Below are positions 52,467 through 61,013 of a DNA stretch of 64,000 bases, in pieces (position 1 is the first letter of the stretch; each line of letters opens with the position of its first letter). The notes beneath the pieces were generated by a model, which saw only the letters and a list, made by a program, of their open reading frames with translations, was not told where the DNA came from and did no database searches. The translations under genes and the position numbers were made by a program. This DNA is from Clostridia bacterium. Lineage in GTDB: Bacteria; Bacillota; Clostridia; Oscillospirales; CAG-272. Location of the stretch: the NCBI GenBank assembly GCA_017456145.1, contig JAFTJZ010000030.1, forward strand, positions 21,353 through 85,352. The letters run 5' to 3'.

Positions 52467-52640
52467 GACATTCGGCGCAATTTTGTCACTTTGCCGAACT
52501 ACTTTTCTTATCCAACGACTTCTTCGCCCCATCCATATGTGCGGTCGAAAGTCAAGACATTCGGCATAATTTTGTCACTTTGCCGAACTACTTTTTTAAC
52601 CAACAGCTCCGAACATCCATCCATATGCACAATCGAAAGA
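52456..52640. repeat. Tandem ~90-bp duplication upstream of the DUF1015 gene
   Basis: CGAAAGTCAAGACATTCGGC followed by (GC/AT)AATTTTGTCACTTTGCCGAACTAC occurs at 52457 and again at about 52548, both ending in CATCCATATG(T/C)(G/A). The two copies form most of the region between the ABC promoter and the start of the DUF1015 gene. Confidence 0.8.
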
Positions 52641-52653
52641 AATGAGGTACAAA

Positions 52654-53940
52654 ATGAAAAAAGCGATTCCCTTCTCCCCCGCCGACATTCTCCTGCCCCC
52701 CGCCGACATCATTGCCCGGGGCACATGGGCCTGCATTGCCTGTGATCAGTTCACCAGCGAGCCTGACTACTGGGCAGACGCCGCGGCTATCGTGGCCGAC
52801 GCTCCCTCCACGCTGCATTTGATGCTGCCCGAGGTCTACCTGTCCGAGAGCGAGCACCGTCTGCCCAAAATTCACGCCGCCATGAAGGAGGCTTTGGAAA
52901 CCGTGCTGCAAGTCCACCCCAACAGCATGATTGCCCTCTCCCGTGTACAATCGGACGGCAGAGTCCGCCACGGGCTGGTGGGTATGATCGATCTGGAGGA
53001 ATATGACTATCGAAAAGGCGCGACCTCTCTGATCCGTGCGACCGAAGGGACCGTGCTCTCCCGCATCCCGCCTCGCGTTGCCATTCGCCGCGACGCACCG
53101 CTGGAGCTGCCCCACGTCATGCTGCTGATCGATGACCCCGAAGATACCGTGCTCGGCCCCCTCTTCACCGAGCAAGCACAGCGCTTGGCCAAGCCCGCCT
53201 ATGATTGTCCCCTGATGCTTAGCGGCGGCCACGCCACGGGCGTTTTCCTGACCAACGAGCAGATGGATGCTGTGCATGATGCGATGGAGGCACTGATGAG
53301 CCCGGAGGGGATGGCCACCCGTTACGGAGACGCCACCCTTGCACCGCTGCTCTTCGCCGCAGGCGACGGCAATCACTCCCTCGCCAGTGCAAAGGCAGCT
53401 TATGAGGAGGTCAAGTCCGCGCTCGGCGCTCAGGCTGCCGCCTCTCATCCTGCCCGCTACGCACTTTGCGAGGTGGTCAATCTACACGACCGTGCGCTTA
53501 ATTTTGAGCCGATCTACCGTGTGGTGTTCGGTGCTGATCGCGAGGACATTCTCTCGGCACTCAGAACTTATCTTGCCGAGCTGAACGGCACCGCACAAGC
53601 ACAAGTCATTCGTTGTGTCTTCGGTGTGCCCGGGCACCCCCTCACCATCGATCTGCATGCGCAGCATCCCACGCAGCAATTGACTGTCGGTACGCTGCAG
53701 ACCTTCTTAGACGAATACGCCGCCACTCACCCCGAAATCGAGATCGACTATATCCACGGCGAGGATTCGCTCACCACACTGGCCTGCCGCGACGGTGCGA
53801 TCGGATTTTTGTTTGATGGAATGCAAAAGGATCAGCTCTTCCGCACGGTCATCTATGACGGTGCACTCCCCCGCAAAACCTTTTCGATGGGACACGCTCG
53901 CGATAAAAGATATTATATGGAATGCAGAAAAATCCGCTGA
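52654..53940 (+). CDS. DUF1015-family protein
   Basis: A 428-residue member of the DUF1015 family. Typical blocks are visible: ADIIARGTWACIACDQFTSEPDYW near the N-terminus, LPEVYLSE, ATEGTVLSRIPPR, FAAGDGNHSLASAKA and GIGFLFDG-like text at the end (AIGFLFDGMQKDQL). The family is widespread in Firmicutes with no settled function. The start at 52654 (MKKAIPFSPADILL) follows GAGGT; the ATG 12 nt before has no site. It reads away from the ABC half-transporter, and the intergenic DNA carries the tandem duplication. Confidence 0.85.
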   Translation: MKKAIPFSPADILLPPADIIARGTWACIACDQFTSEPDYWADAAAIVADAPSTLHLMLPEVYLSESEHRLPKIHAAMKEALETVLQVHPNSMIALSRVQSDGRVRHGLVGMIDLEEYDYRKGATSLIRATEGTVLSRIPPRVAIRRDAPLELPHVMLLIDDPEDTVLGPLFTEQAQRLAKPAYDCPLMLSGGHATGVFLTNEQMDAVHDAMEALMSPEGMATRYGDATLAPLLFAAGDGNHSLASAKAAYEEVKSALGAQAAASHPARYALCEVVNLHDRALNFEPIYRVVFGADREDILSALRTYLAELNGTAQAQVIRCVFGVPGHPLTIDLHAQHPTQQLTVGTLQTFLDEYAATHPEIEIDYIHGEDSLTTLACRDGAIGFLFDGMQKDQLFRTVIYDGALPRKTFSMGHARDKRYYMECRKIR

Positions 53941-53996
53941 TTTTTCATATTTTGACAAAATTTTGCAAAAAAGCGAAAAAACTTTGCAGCTATATA

Positions 53997-54025
53997 TTGC
54001 TTTTTTTGCTTTTTTTTGGTACAAT
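53997..54025 (+). promoter_or_regulatory. Promoter of the PL8 gene
   Basis: TTGCTT, 17-bp spacer, TACAAT with TGG extended -10, in a T-rich region. Confidence 0.7.
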
Positions 54026-54089
54026 ATAAAGAGAGTATGATCATCGCCGCCAACACAACCGAACCAACAAGAGAAAGGGGATCCGGAAT

Positions 54090-55985
54090 ATGTCCCAATC
54101 GAACAACCGTATCTGTACCGATCGCGATATGCGCTCGGTTCATTCCCGCTTTTCAAAGCTCTTATGGCAGGATCTTTCCTACGACCACACCTTTGGGGAT
54201 CGTGAGCAGGATCTCGTCAACACGTTGATCCCGGGAGATCTGCCTGACACCCTTTGCTGGGCAGACATTAACTACGCCGACGAGGAGCGCAGTGGCTGGG
54301 ATGCCGCGCGCCATTACACCCGCATTGAGCGAACACTCTGCGCGCACGGGAAAGCACGTCTGCGCGAGGATGCCGAATATCGTAAAAAAATGATCGCCGC
54401 GCTCCGTTACTGGGTTCTTCATGATTTCAAAAATCCCAACTGGTGGCACAACGAGATCGGTATGCCCCGCACGCTCTCCGACATTGTCGTAATGATGGAG
54501 GAGTTTCTGCCCGACGATCTCCTTGCGGCAGCGATCCAACTGATCAGCCGCGGCTCCATGAAGTGCCATCCCAACATGATACGCTGGACAGGTGCCAATC
54601 TGATCTGGGGCATCAACAACACCATCAAGCATGCACTTCTGATCGATGACGATGCTCTGATGACCACCGCAGTGACCCGTGCACTGGACGAGATGAAATA
54701 TGATGTCGAGGGAATCCAGGAGGACGGCGCCTTCTGCCAGCACGGCAGGCGCTGGTATTCCGGTGGCTACGGCGGTGCCTTTACCTACGATGTGTCCATT
54801 CTGATCCACATTTTGCAAGACAGCCGCTGGCAGTTCCCGGAGGACAAGGTACAGATCTTCCTGCAGCACGTGCTGGACGGTCAGCGCGTCATGAGCAAGA
54901 ACGGCTACTTCGATTATTGCGGAGTCGGTCGGGAATACGCCCGTCAGGGCAATGTTTATCGCACCAATCTGCATCGCGGCGTATCGCTGCTCTCGCGCAC
55001 CGAAGGAATCCCCCGCGCAGAAGAGCTGGCAGCCTTTGACCGCGAAAATCACCATGGTGCGACCGTCTGCGAGGATCCCTCCTCCGACAAAACAGTATTC
55101 TATTCCTCGATCCAGCTGCTTTGCCACCGCAAAAACGGCAGCTATATCGGCGTTAAGGGGCACAACGATAAGCTATACGATCAGGAGCTGTGCAATGGCG
55201 AGGGCGAGTTGGCATACAATATGTCCTACGGCACACATACCTGCCTTGCTCGTCGCGGCGATGAGTATTTCAATCTGTCCCCTGTAATGGACTTCGCCCA
55301 TATTCCCGGCACGACCGCTCGAGTGGAAAACGACGAGCAGATCCACGCCCACCGCAATTGGTGGTCCTTGCCCCTGCCAAACGATCACGCGGGCGGCTTG
55401 AGTGATGGGGGGTGCGGTATTCTTTACGAAAAGCCCGAGCACGACGGCATCAGCGCGCTGGTCTCCTTCTTTACTTATGACGGCTGTCTGGTCTCACTGG
55501 GCGCAGACATCCGTGACGAGCATCCCGAGCGCGGCCCGATGACGACCACTGTGGATCAGTGCCGCGCAAGAAACACCCAAATTGACCGTTCGGCGCGTCC
55601 GCGTCACGTTTCCAACGGCGAGTGGTGCTACTTCAATCTGGACGATGAAACCGAATTTCAAATTGAGGTCGGTGAGAAGATCGGCTCATGGCGGCGAAAC
55701 AACCACGCAGTTCCCGATGCGCCGGTGAAGGATGATGTTTTTATGGTCTGCATTCCCACCGATCTCTCTCATCCGCGTTTTGCTTACATGGCAGTGCCGC
55801 GAGAAAGTGAGGGCGGCGGTGTGAGCATCCTTCGCAACGACGGACAGTGTCAGGCAATCGTTGCGACCCGCAAGAGCGGAAAGAAGACGCTAATGGCAGT
55901 CTTCCACACCGACGCGTCTCTTACCCTCCCCGACGGAAAAGAGTTCAAAGGCGAGAGAGGCCGCTGCCTCATCCTCCCCGTTTGA
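54090..55985 (+). CDS. Polysaccharide lyase family 8 enzyme (hyaluronate/chondroitin/xanthan type)
   Basis: A 631-residue PL8-type lyase that cleaves uronic-acid polysaccharides by beta-elimination. The helical toroid half contains NWWHNEIGMPRTLSD, RTGANLIW-like RWTGANLIWG with the catalytic Asn, and DGAFCQHGRRWYSGGYGGAF with the catalytic His and Tyr in the usual positions; the C-terminal half is beta-sheet rich. It is shorter than exported PL8 enzymes and lacks a signal peptide, so it probably acts on short oligosaccharides in the cytoplasm or a different substrate. GAAAGGGGATCCGG precedes the ATG. Confidence 0.85.
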   Translation: MSQSNNRICTDRDMRSVHSRFSKLLWQDLSYDHTFGDREQDLVNTLIPGDLPDTLCWADINYADEERSGWDAARHYTRIERTLCAHGKARLREDAEYRKKMIAALRYWVLHDFKNPNWWHNEIGMPRTLSDIVVMMEEFLPDDLLAAAIQLISRGSMKCHPNMIRWTGANLIWGINNTIKHALLIDDDALMTTAVTRALDEMKYDVEGIQEDGAFCQHGRRWYSGGYGGAFTYDVSILIHILQDSRWQFPEDKVQIFLQHVLDGQRVMSKNGYFDYCGVGREYARQGNVYRTNLHRGVSLLSRTEGIPRAEELAAFDRENHHGATVCEDPSSDKTVFYSSIQLLCHRKNGSYIGVKGHNDKLYDQELCNGEGELAYNMSYGTHTCLARRGDEYFNLSPVMDFAHIPGTTARVENDEQIHAHRNWWSLPLPNDHAGGLSDGGCGILYEKPEHDGISALVSFFTYDGCLVSLGADIRDEHPERGPMTTTVDQCRARNTQIDRSARPRHVSNGEWCYFNLDDETEFQIEVGEKIGSWRRNNHAVPDAPVKDDVFMVCIPTDLSHPRFAYMAVPRESEGGGVSILRNDGQCQAIVATRKSGKKTLMAVFHTDASLTLPDGKEFKGERGRCLILPV

Positions 55986-56030
55986 GCATTTTCGATACAT
56001 GGATAAAAAAAGGAAAGGAATATACTTATC

Positions 56031-56531
56031 ATGAACAAATCCCGCTATCTCAAAAATTATTTTAAGCACAATGGCATTGTCCTCATCTGTGAGCTGCTGA
56101 TCGTGCTGCTTTTGTCCATCGTTTGCACCATTCTGTTGGACGGTTCTCCCCGTTGGCTCGCCCCCACGCTTGCCGTTGCCGCGTATGTTCTTGCCGAGCT
56201 GCGCTTTATGATGGCTTATATCGCCAAGTGTGTCAAGCGTGACCGTATGCTGGAGGAGCAGGCTCGCGCTGCCGCAGAGGAAGCGGCTGCCGAGGAGGAG
56301 TTCTCCGCGGACGATGCAGAGGCAGACGAGGAATTTGCTCCCGCCGATGAGGAGGATGAGGTGGACAAATACATCGTTGACGATCAGGATGAGGAGGACG
56401 TCTCCGATTTTGCAGGCGAGGAGGACGACGAGGACATCGACGCCTTTGATCCGGGTGAGGAGGACGAGGTCTCCGAGGTTTCCGATGAGGACGACGAGGA
56501 CATTGACACCTTTGAAGATGATGATCAATAA
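56031..56531 (+). CDS. Membrane protein with long acidic tail
   Basis: A 166-residue protein. Two hydrophobic segments (about 11-35 and 38-60: GIVLICELLIVLLLSIVCTILL and LAPTLAVAAYVLAELRFMMAY) are followed by a short basic patch (KCVKRDRM) and an extremely acidic C-terminal half (more than 40 Asp/Glu, with repeats of the D-E-D-I-D-x-F type). It lies 45 nt after the PL8 gene, so probably its operon partner. Similar in plan to the 101-residue protein at 44761. Function is unknown; the tail could bind cations or a basic protein. Confidence 0.65.
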   Translation: MNKSRYLKNYFKHNGIVLICELLIVLLLSIVCTILLDGSPRWLAPTLAVAAYVLAELRFMMAYIAKCVKRDRMLEEQARAAAEEAAAEEEFSADDAEADEEFAPADEEDEVDKYIVDDQDEEDVSDFAGEEDDEDIDAFDPGEEDEVSEVSDEDDEDIDTFEDDDQ

Positions 56532-56556
56532 ATCATTCATCGCACCATATAGAAAA

Positions 56557-56590
56557 AGGCTGCCGTGCTTATACGGCAGCCTCTTTTTAC
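56557..56590. terminator. Bidirectional terminator
   Basis: AGGCTGCCGT (56557-56566) pairs with ACGGCAGCCT (56573-56582), flanked by A and T runs. Between the acidic protein gene and a convergent phosphoesterase. Confidence 0.85.
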
Positions 56591-56601
56591 TTGTTTTCGA
56601 T

Positions 56602-57345
56602 TTAATCGATCTCCGAGCCGGCATAAATGCGCGCGGGGCGTTTGATGTCCTCGGAGAAGTTGGTCTCCTCCAGCATGGCTCTGAGGTGTGCGGTCGGATA
56701 ATCGACGTGCTTGAGTGTAACCGCTCCGTCGACAATGGTGATGTAGTCCGCGCCATGCGTTCCCGCATTGCCGCCCAAGCGATAATGCATACTGCCGGGG
56801 TTGAGGTACATCTCGTTCCACTTAGCCTGCAGCGTATAGCAGTTGTGGGAATGTCCCAACACAAGTCGATGAAGATTTACCTCGCGGCTGCCGCCGAATT
56901 TGGTCCACAGCTGATCAAACATGGGCACAGAAATATACTTTCCAAGGTAGTCGCGAATGGTATTCTCTTCTTCGCAGACCTCCACGGCGTGACGCATACA
57001 GTAAGCGATGCCATCCACCGTAACGCGCTGCGTTTCGGGCAGAGCGCGCAGCCAATTCGCATCCTCGTCGGTCATATGGTTGACACACCAAGAGGAATAA
57101 TTGGTCTCCTTGCCCGGCTCTTCCCGTCTGCCACTGTCGTACAGGCGAACGATATGCAGATCGTGATTGCCGTGAACGCAGATGGCGTTATGCTCACGCA
57201 GCCAGGCAATAACCTCATGCGGGTGGAAACCCCAGTCGGTCAAATCTCCTGCACAGAGAATGATGTCGGCATCGTTCTCTCTTTCCCACACAGCGTTCAG
57301 TGAATCAATATTGGCGTGAATATCGGAAATGACTAACATTTTCAT
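56602..57345 (-). CDS. Metallophosphoesterase (calcineurin-like), copy 2
   Basis: A 247-residue metallophosphoesterase with all the metal-binding motifs: SDIHANIDSL, AGDLTDWG, GNHDLH, and GHSHN near the end. It resembles the YfcE/phosphodiesterase type of small intracellular enzyme, but the substrate is unknown. It lies 15 nt after a paralogue, sharing the same blocks throughout (SDIHANID, WGFHPHEVIAWLRE, YLNPGS.HYR, HVDYPTAHLRA). Confidence 0.85.
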   Translation of the reverse strand: MKMLVISDIHANIDSLNAVWERENDADIILCAGDLTDWGFHPHEVIAWLREHNAICVHGNHDLHIVRLYDSGRREEPGKETNYSSWCVNHMTDEDANWLRALPETQRVTVDGIAYCMRHAVEVCEEENTIRDYLGKYISVPMFDQLWTKFGGSREVNLHRLVLGHSHNCYTLQAKWNEMYLNPGSMHYRLGGNAGTHGADYITIVDGAVTLKHVDYPTAHLRAMLEETNFSEDIKRPARIYAGSEID

Positions 57346-57360
57346 GATGTAAAATCCTCC

Positions 57361-58113
57361 TTAATCGATATGTGAGCCGGCATAAACCAGCGCGGGGGTT
57401 TTGATATTGGCGGGGAAATTCGAGTTCTCGATGCGAGCGCGCAGGTGCGCGGTCGGATAATCGACGTGACGGAAGATGGGAGTACCATCCTGAATGACAA
57501 CGTAATCCGCGCCCTTGACGACCGAGTCGCGTCCCTTGCGATAGTGAGTACTGCCGGGATTGAGGTAATATTCCTCCCCCATGGCACGCAGCAGATAACT
57601 GATATGCGAATGTCCCAGAATCAAGCAGCGCGTCGTCGCGCAGGCATCCTCCTCGGGGGTGACCAGCTCATTCCACTTCTCGCGGAAGGCGGGCAGCGCG
57701 CGGTATTCGCCAAGCAGGATCTGGACGTTACTTTTTCTCTCATGCATGACCAGCGAATGTTTCATGCAGTAGGTAACACCGTCAAGCGTCAGCACGCGGG
57801 TCTCGGGCAGCGCACGCAGATAGGCGACGTCCTCCGCCGTGAGCTGATTGACGCAATGCGATGCGTAGGTCGTTTCTTTGCCGATCTCCTCGCGCACACC
57901 GCTGTCATACAGCTTGAGTGTCTCGACATCATGGTTGCCGCAAATGCAGATGGCATCTCTCTCACGCAGCCACGCAATGACCTCGTGCGGATGGAAGCCC
58001 CAGTCCACGATGTCCCCCGCGCACAGCACGATGTCTGCGCTCTTCTCGCGCGCCCACACGGCATTAAGCGCATCAATGTTGGCGTGCAGGTCAGATATAA
58101 GTAATATTTTCAT
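57361..58113 (-). CDS. Metallophosphoesterase (calcineurin-like), copy 1
   Basis: A 250-residue paralogue of the next gene, with SDLHANIDALNAVW, AGDIVDWGFHPHEV, GNHDVETL, and GHSHISYLL. It is the first of the pair in transcription order. Tandem arrangement, equal length and high similarity show a recent duplication. Whether both serve the same substrate is not visible. Confidence 0.85.
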   Translation of the reverse strand: MKILLISDLHANIDALNAVWAREKSADIVLCAGDIVDWGFHPHEVIAWLRERDAICICGNHDVETLKLYDSGVREEIGKETTYASHCVNQLTAEDVAYLRALPETRVLTLDGVTYCMKHSLVMHERKSNVQILLGEYRALPAFREKWNELVTPEEDACATTRCLILGHSHISYLLRAMGEEYYLNPGSTHYRKGRDSVVKGADYVVIQDGTPIFRHVDYPTAHLRARIENSNFPANIKTPALVYAGSHID

Positions 58114-58125
58114 GTTCTTATTTTG

Positions 58126-58162
58126 CGAGAGGAACCTTTTGTGAACAAAAGGGTTCCTCTCG
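58126..58162. repeat. Palindromic intergenic element (type A)
   Basis: CGAGAGGAACCTTTTGT with its near-complement, upstream of copy 1 of the phosphoesterase pair. Confidence 0.75.
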
Positions 58163-58268
58163 TGCTCTCCTCCAAAAAACTCAAAAAATTATCGTATGCA
58201 GCCGGTTATGCAGGCTGTTGAAATATCCGGTTGAGAAAATCCCCCAAAAGTTTTTGAAAGAGGGGGTA

Positions 58269-58306
58269 CGGGGGAGAAAACTTTTTTCAAAAAGTTTTCT
58301 CCCCCG
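58269..58306. repeat. Palindromic intergenic element (type A)
   Basis: CGGGGGAGAAAACTTTTT with its complement, just downstream of the Gfo/Idh gene on the minus strand; likely terminator. Confidence 0.75.
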
Positions 58307-58312
58307 CCTTCA

Positions 58313-59392
58313 TTACACTATTTTATCGTCAATCTCCACCGGCTTGCCTGCGGCATCGGAGGCAAAAGCGGCCTCCATGATCTTCATGACGCGCATCAGC
58401 TGGGGGTGGGTTACGATCTGGGTCGCGTCACCGTTAATGGTTGCCACGAAGTTGCGATAGAAATCGTGAACGTCGGAGTCGGGGCGCACGATCTCATGCT
58501 CGTGGGTGGTCTTTTCGTCACGGGGGGCCATGGTCTTGGTCAGACCGGCAGCGGTCACAACAGGCTTGACATCCTTCTCGGTATGGTCGGTACAGCAGAC
58601 CACACGGCAATTTTCACGCCAATCGTTGACCATCGCCGCACCCTCCATGCCCGCCATATAAAAACGCGGCATCTGAATGAAGTGGGAGGTTCCGACCTCG
58701 ATACGGGCGGTCAAATCATCCTCAAAATACAGATCCAGCCGGAAACCGTCGTCCACCTCGTCGTTGGTCAAGTGATCACAACGGCAGTAAACCTTCTCGA
58801 TCTTCTTGTCGTAGACGATCCCGAGCATCTGGTCGATCAAATGCACGCCCCAGTCAAGGATCATGCCGCCGCCGTGCTCCTTCTTGCCCCTCCAGTCACC
58901 GGGGATTCCGCGTGAGCCCTGAATACGGGATTCGATCTGGAATACCTTGCCAAGCTCTCCGGAGGCATACGCCTGTTTCATCATCAGATAGTCGCAATCC
59001 CAGCGGCGATTCTGATGCGTGGTGAACAATCTGCCGTACTTCGCCGAGGCATCAAAAATCTCCTGCAGATCCGTCGAGGACAGCGTGACCGGCTTTTCGC
59101 TGATGACGTGCTTGCCCGCCGCCATGGCTGCAATCGCAAGCGGTTTATGTAATTCGTTGGGAACGGCGAGGGTTACAAAGTCAACCTGCTCATCCGCGAG
59201 AACCTGCTCCCAGGAGTCATAGGCGTGGATGCCGTTCTCCTTAGCAAGTGCACATCTTTCCGGCTTGATGTCATAAATGCCCAGCAAATTGGCTGCATCG
59301 CTCTCCTTGAGGTAGCGGGTGTGCCAACCGCCCATACCGCCGTAACCGATCACGACGACGTTGCGCTTTTGATTTACCGTCCAATTTCCCAT
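58313..59392 (-). CDS. Gfo/Idh/MocA-family oxidoreductase
   Basis: A 359-residue NAD(P)-dependent oxidoreductase. The N-terminal Rossmann fold has VVIGYGGMGGWHTRYL, followed by VTLAVPNELHKPLAIAAMAAGKHVISEKPVTL with the family EKP motif, and the C-terminal domain has GGMILDWGVHLIDQML with the catalytic DxxxH. Members act on sugars, inositol or nucleotide sugars; the exact substrate is not readable. Own promoter; GAAAGGAAA precedes the ATG. Confidence 0.9.
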   Translation of the reverse strand: MGNWTVNQKRNVVVIGYGGMGGWHTRYLKESDAANLLGIYDIKPERCALAKENGIHAYDSWEQVLADEQVDFVTLAVPNELHKPLAIAAMAAGKHVISEKPVTLSSTDLQEIFDASAKYGRLFTTHQNRRWDCDYLMMKQAYASGELGKVFQIESRIQGSRGIPGDWRGKKEHGGGMILDWGVHLIDQMLGIVYDKKIEKVYCRCDHLTNDEVDDGFRLDLYFEDDLTARIEVGTSHFIQMPRFYMAGMEGAAMVNDWRENCRVVCCTDHTEKDVKPVVTAAGLTKTMAPRDEKTTHEHEIVRPDSDVHDFYRNFVATINGDATQIVTHPQLMRVMKIMEAAFASDAAGKPVEIDDKIV

Positions 59393-59464
59393 AGCTTTGT
59401 TTCCTTTCTGGTTGGGTCAAACGATCTTATCCGCAAGCGGGGGAGCCTGCGGTTTTATATTCAT

Positions 59465-59493
59465 ATTATAATCGAAATTCAAGACAATTGCAA
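59465..59493 (-). promoter_or_regulatory. Promoter of the Gfo/Idh gene
   Basis: Minus strand TTGCAA, 17-bp spacer, TATAAT. Confidence 0.8.
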
Positions 59494-59541
59494 GACATTT
59501 TACGGACTTTTTCGGAAATATTTTGCACTTTTTGCAAAATA

Positions 59542-60021
59542 TCACTTATGATATTGCGTTCCCTTCAAAATGCTCATACAGCGGTAGAGGATTTCAAGGA
59601 GCATGACCCGCATCATCTGGTGGGGGAAGGTCAGCGCGGAGACGGAAAGCCGCAGGTCACACGCAGCCTTGACGCGCTCGGAAAGTCCGTGCGAGGAGCC
59701 GATGACCAGCACGATCTCGCCGGCACTCTGCATGGCATTTTGCAGTTTTTGGGCCAACTGCTCGGAGGAAAACTGCTTTCCCTCGACGCACAATGCAATT
59801 TTATAATTGCGTGGTGTCAGGTGAGGGAGCATCATTTGTGCCTCGCTCTCCAGTGCTGCGGCAATCTCGCTCTCGCTCGGGCGGTCGGGAAGGCGACCTT
59901 CCTTGAGGTTGATCTCCTCGATATGACAAAAGACGGACAGGCGTTTTTTATATTCCGCCAGTGCGTCGCGCCAGTAGGTTTCCTTGAGGGTGCCAACGGT
60001 GATCATTTTTACGGTGAGCAT
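59542..60021 (-). CDS. rlmH: 23S rRNA (pseudouridine-1915-N3) methyltransferase
   Basis: Methylates pseudouridine 1915 in helix 69 of 23S rRNA. The 159-residue SPOUT protein shows VKMITVGTLKETYWRDALAEYKKRL, the knotted SAM site VIGSSHGLSERVK, and the family ending SALTFPHQMMRVMLLEILYRCMSILKGTQYHK-like (MSILKGTQYHK). The start at 60021 has AAAGGAG; the frame extends to 60210 without credible start. In Firmicutes rlmH usually lies near walJ and oriC, and walJ is here 1 kb upstream, separated by repeats. Confidence 0.95.
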   Translation of the reverse strand: MLTVKMITVGTLKETYWRDALAEYKKRLSVFCHIEEINLKEGRLPDRPSESEIAAALESEAQMMLPHLTPRNYKIALCVEGKQFSSEQLAQKLQNAMQSAGEIVLVIGSSHGLSERVKAACDLRLSVSALTFPHQMMRVMLLEILYRCMSILKGTQYHK

Positions 60022-60090
60022 GGGAGCTCCTTTCGTTGGGAAAAGATTTAGAGGGTGCGAAGATGGCTTTCTAACCTTGCTAAGTATTAT

Positions 60091-60375
60091 GTTCATTTCT
60101 TTGACGCACGTCAAAGAAACGAACCAAATGAAAACCGAATTCGGCAAAGCCGAATTCAAAAGTTTGCTTTGCTTGCTAAACGCAAGCATCACGCAAAGCG
60201 TGAACAGCAAACTTGCTGCTGCCGAGAAATTCCTTTACGTATCCCCCCTACTGCTGCGCGCTAACGCAACCTTGCGGTTGCTGAGTCGCGCGCGAGGGGG
60301 AAGATTTCGATCATTCCTCCATCTCTTCGGCACCGCCTCGAGATGGGTTGGAAGCAGTCATTTGAAATTTGGGCT
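60091..60375. repeat. Large intergenic repeat (type B), copy 1
   Basis: TTTCTTTGACGCACGTCAAAGAAA palindrome (60096-60119), CGAATTCGGCAAAGCCGAATT palindrome (about 60135), GTTTGCTTTGCTTGC-type nested repeats, TACGTATCCCC, and CACCGCCTCGAGATGGGTTGG near the end. No coding potential beyond chance frames. Confidence 0.8.
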
Positions 60376-60543
60376 AAATATGTAGGGGAGGGGTTTCCCC
60401 TCCCGATTGTTTGGGTGGGTATTTTTCGTGCGGCGGCGCATAACTCGGTAGGGACCGACGTCCTCGGCGGTCCGTTGGTTGTTGAAAATTTCAACTGAAT
60501 TATGAATGCGCGAACATAAATTTCTATCTATAGTTGGTTTATT

Positions 60544-60812
60544 GCCTATTTCTTTGTCACGCGACAAAGAAATAGGCGAAAGAAAACCGAATTCGGCAAA
60601 GCCGAATTTAAAAGTTTGCTTTGCTTGCTAAACGCAAGCATGACGCAAAGCGTGACCAGCAAACTTGCTGTTGCCGGAAAGTACCCCTTACGTATCCCTG
60701 CTGTCGCTGCGCTCGCTCATGCTCGCGCGAGGGGATAGGTTTCTAAGCTCCTCCATCTCTTCGGCACCGCCTCGAGATGGGTTGGAAACGGTCATTTGAA
60801 ATTTGATCAAAT
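60544..60812. repeat. Large intergenic repeat (type B), copy 2
   Basis: Same order of blocks as copy 1: CCTATTTCTTTGTC with complement (60545-60575), CGAATTCGGCAAAGCCGAATT (60588), TACGTATCCC, CTCGAGATGGGTTGGAAA. The interval 60022-61013 holds no gene; between the copies is GC-rich text with GGGGAGGGGTTTCCCCTCCC. A type A hairpin ends it at 60974. Confidence 0.8.
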
Positions 60813-60973
60813 TGGCAGGGGGCGATCATTGATCGCATGTCCCCAACGCAAAACTAATTTTTCACAAACATTTGGGGCAGGGGCCCCAAATGGGCGTTGA
60901 AGTTCGTATGTTTAGAAACGAAGCGTTGAAATTTTAGCTAATAATTTTTTACCAAAGTTTTTTGGAGGTGTCG

Positions 60974-60997
60974 GAACCTTTTTTGTAAAAAAGGTTC
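60974..60997. repeat. Palindromic intergenic element (type A)
   Basis: GAACCTTTTTTgtAAAAAAGGTTC; on the minus strand this follows walJ and can act as its terminator. Confidence 0.7.
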
Positions 60998-61013
60998 TGA
61001 CCCCGCGGAGCGT

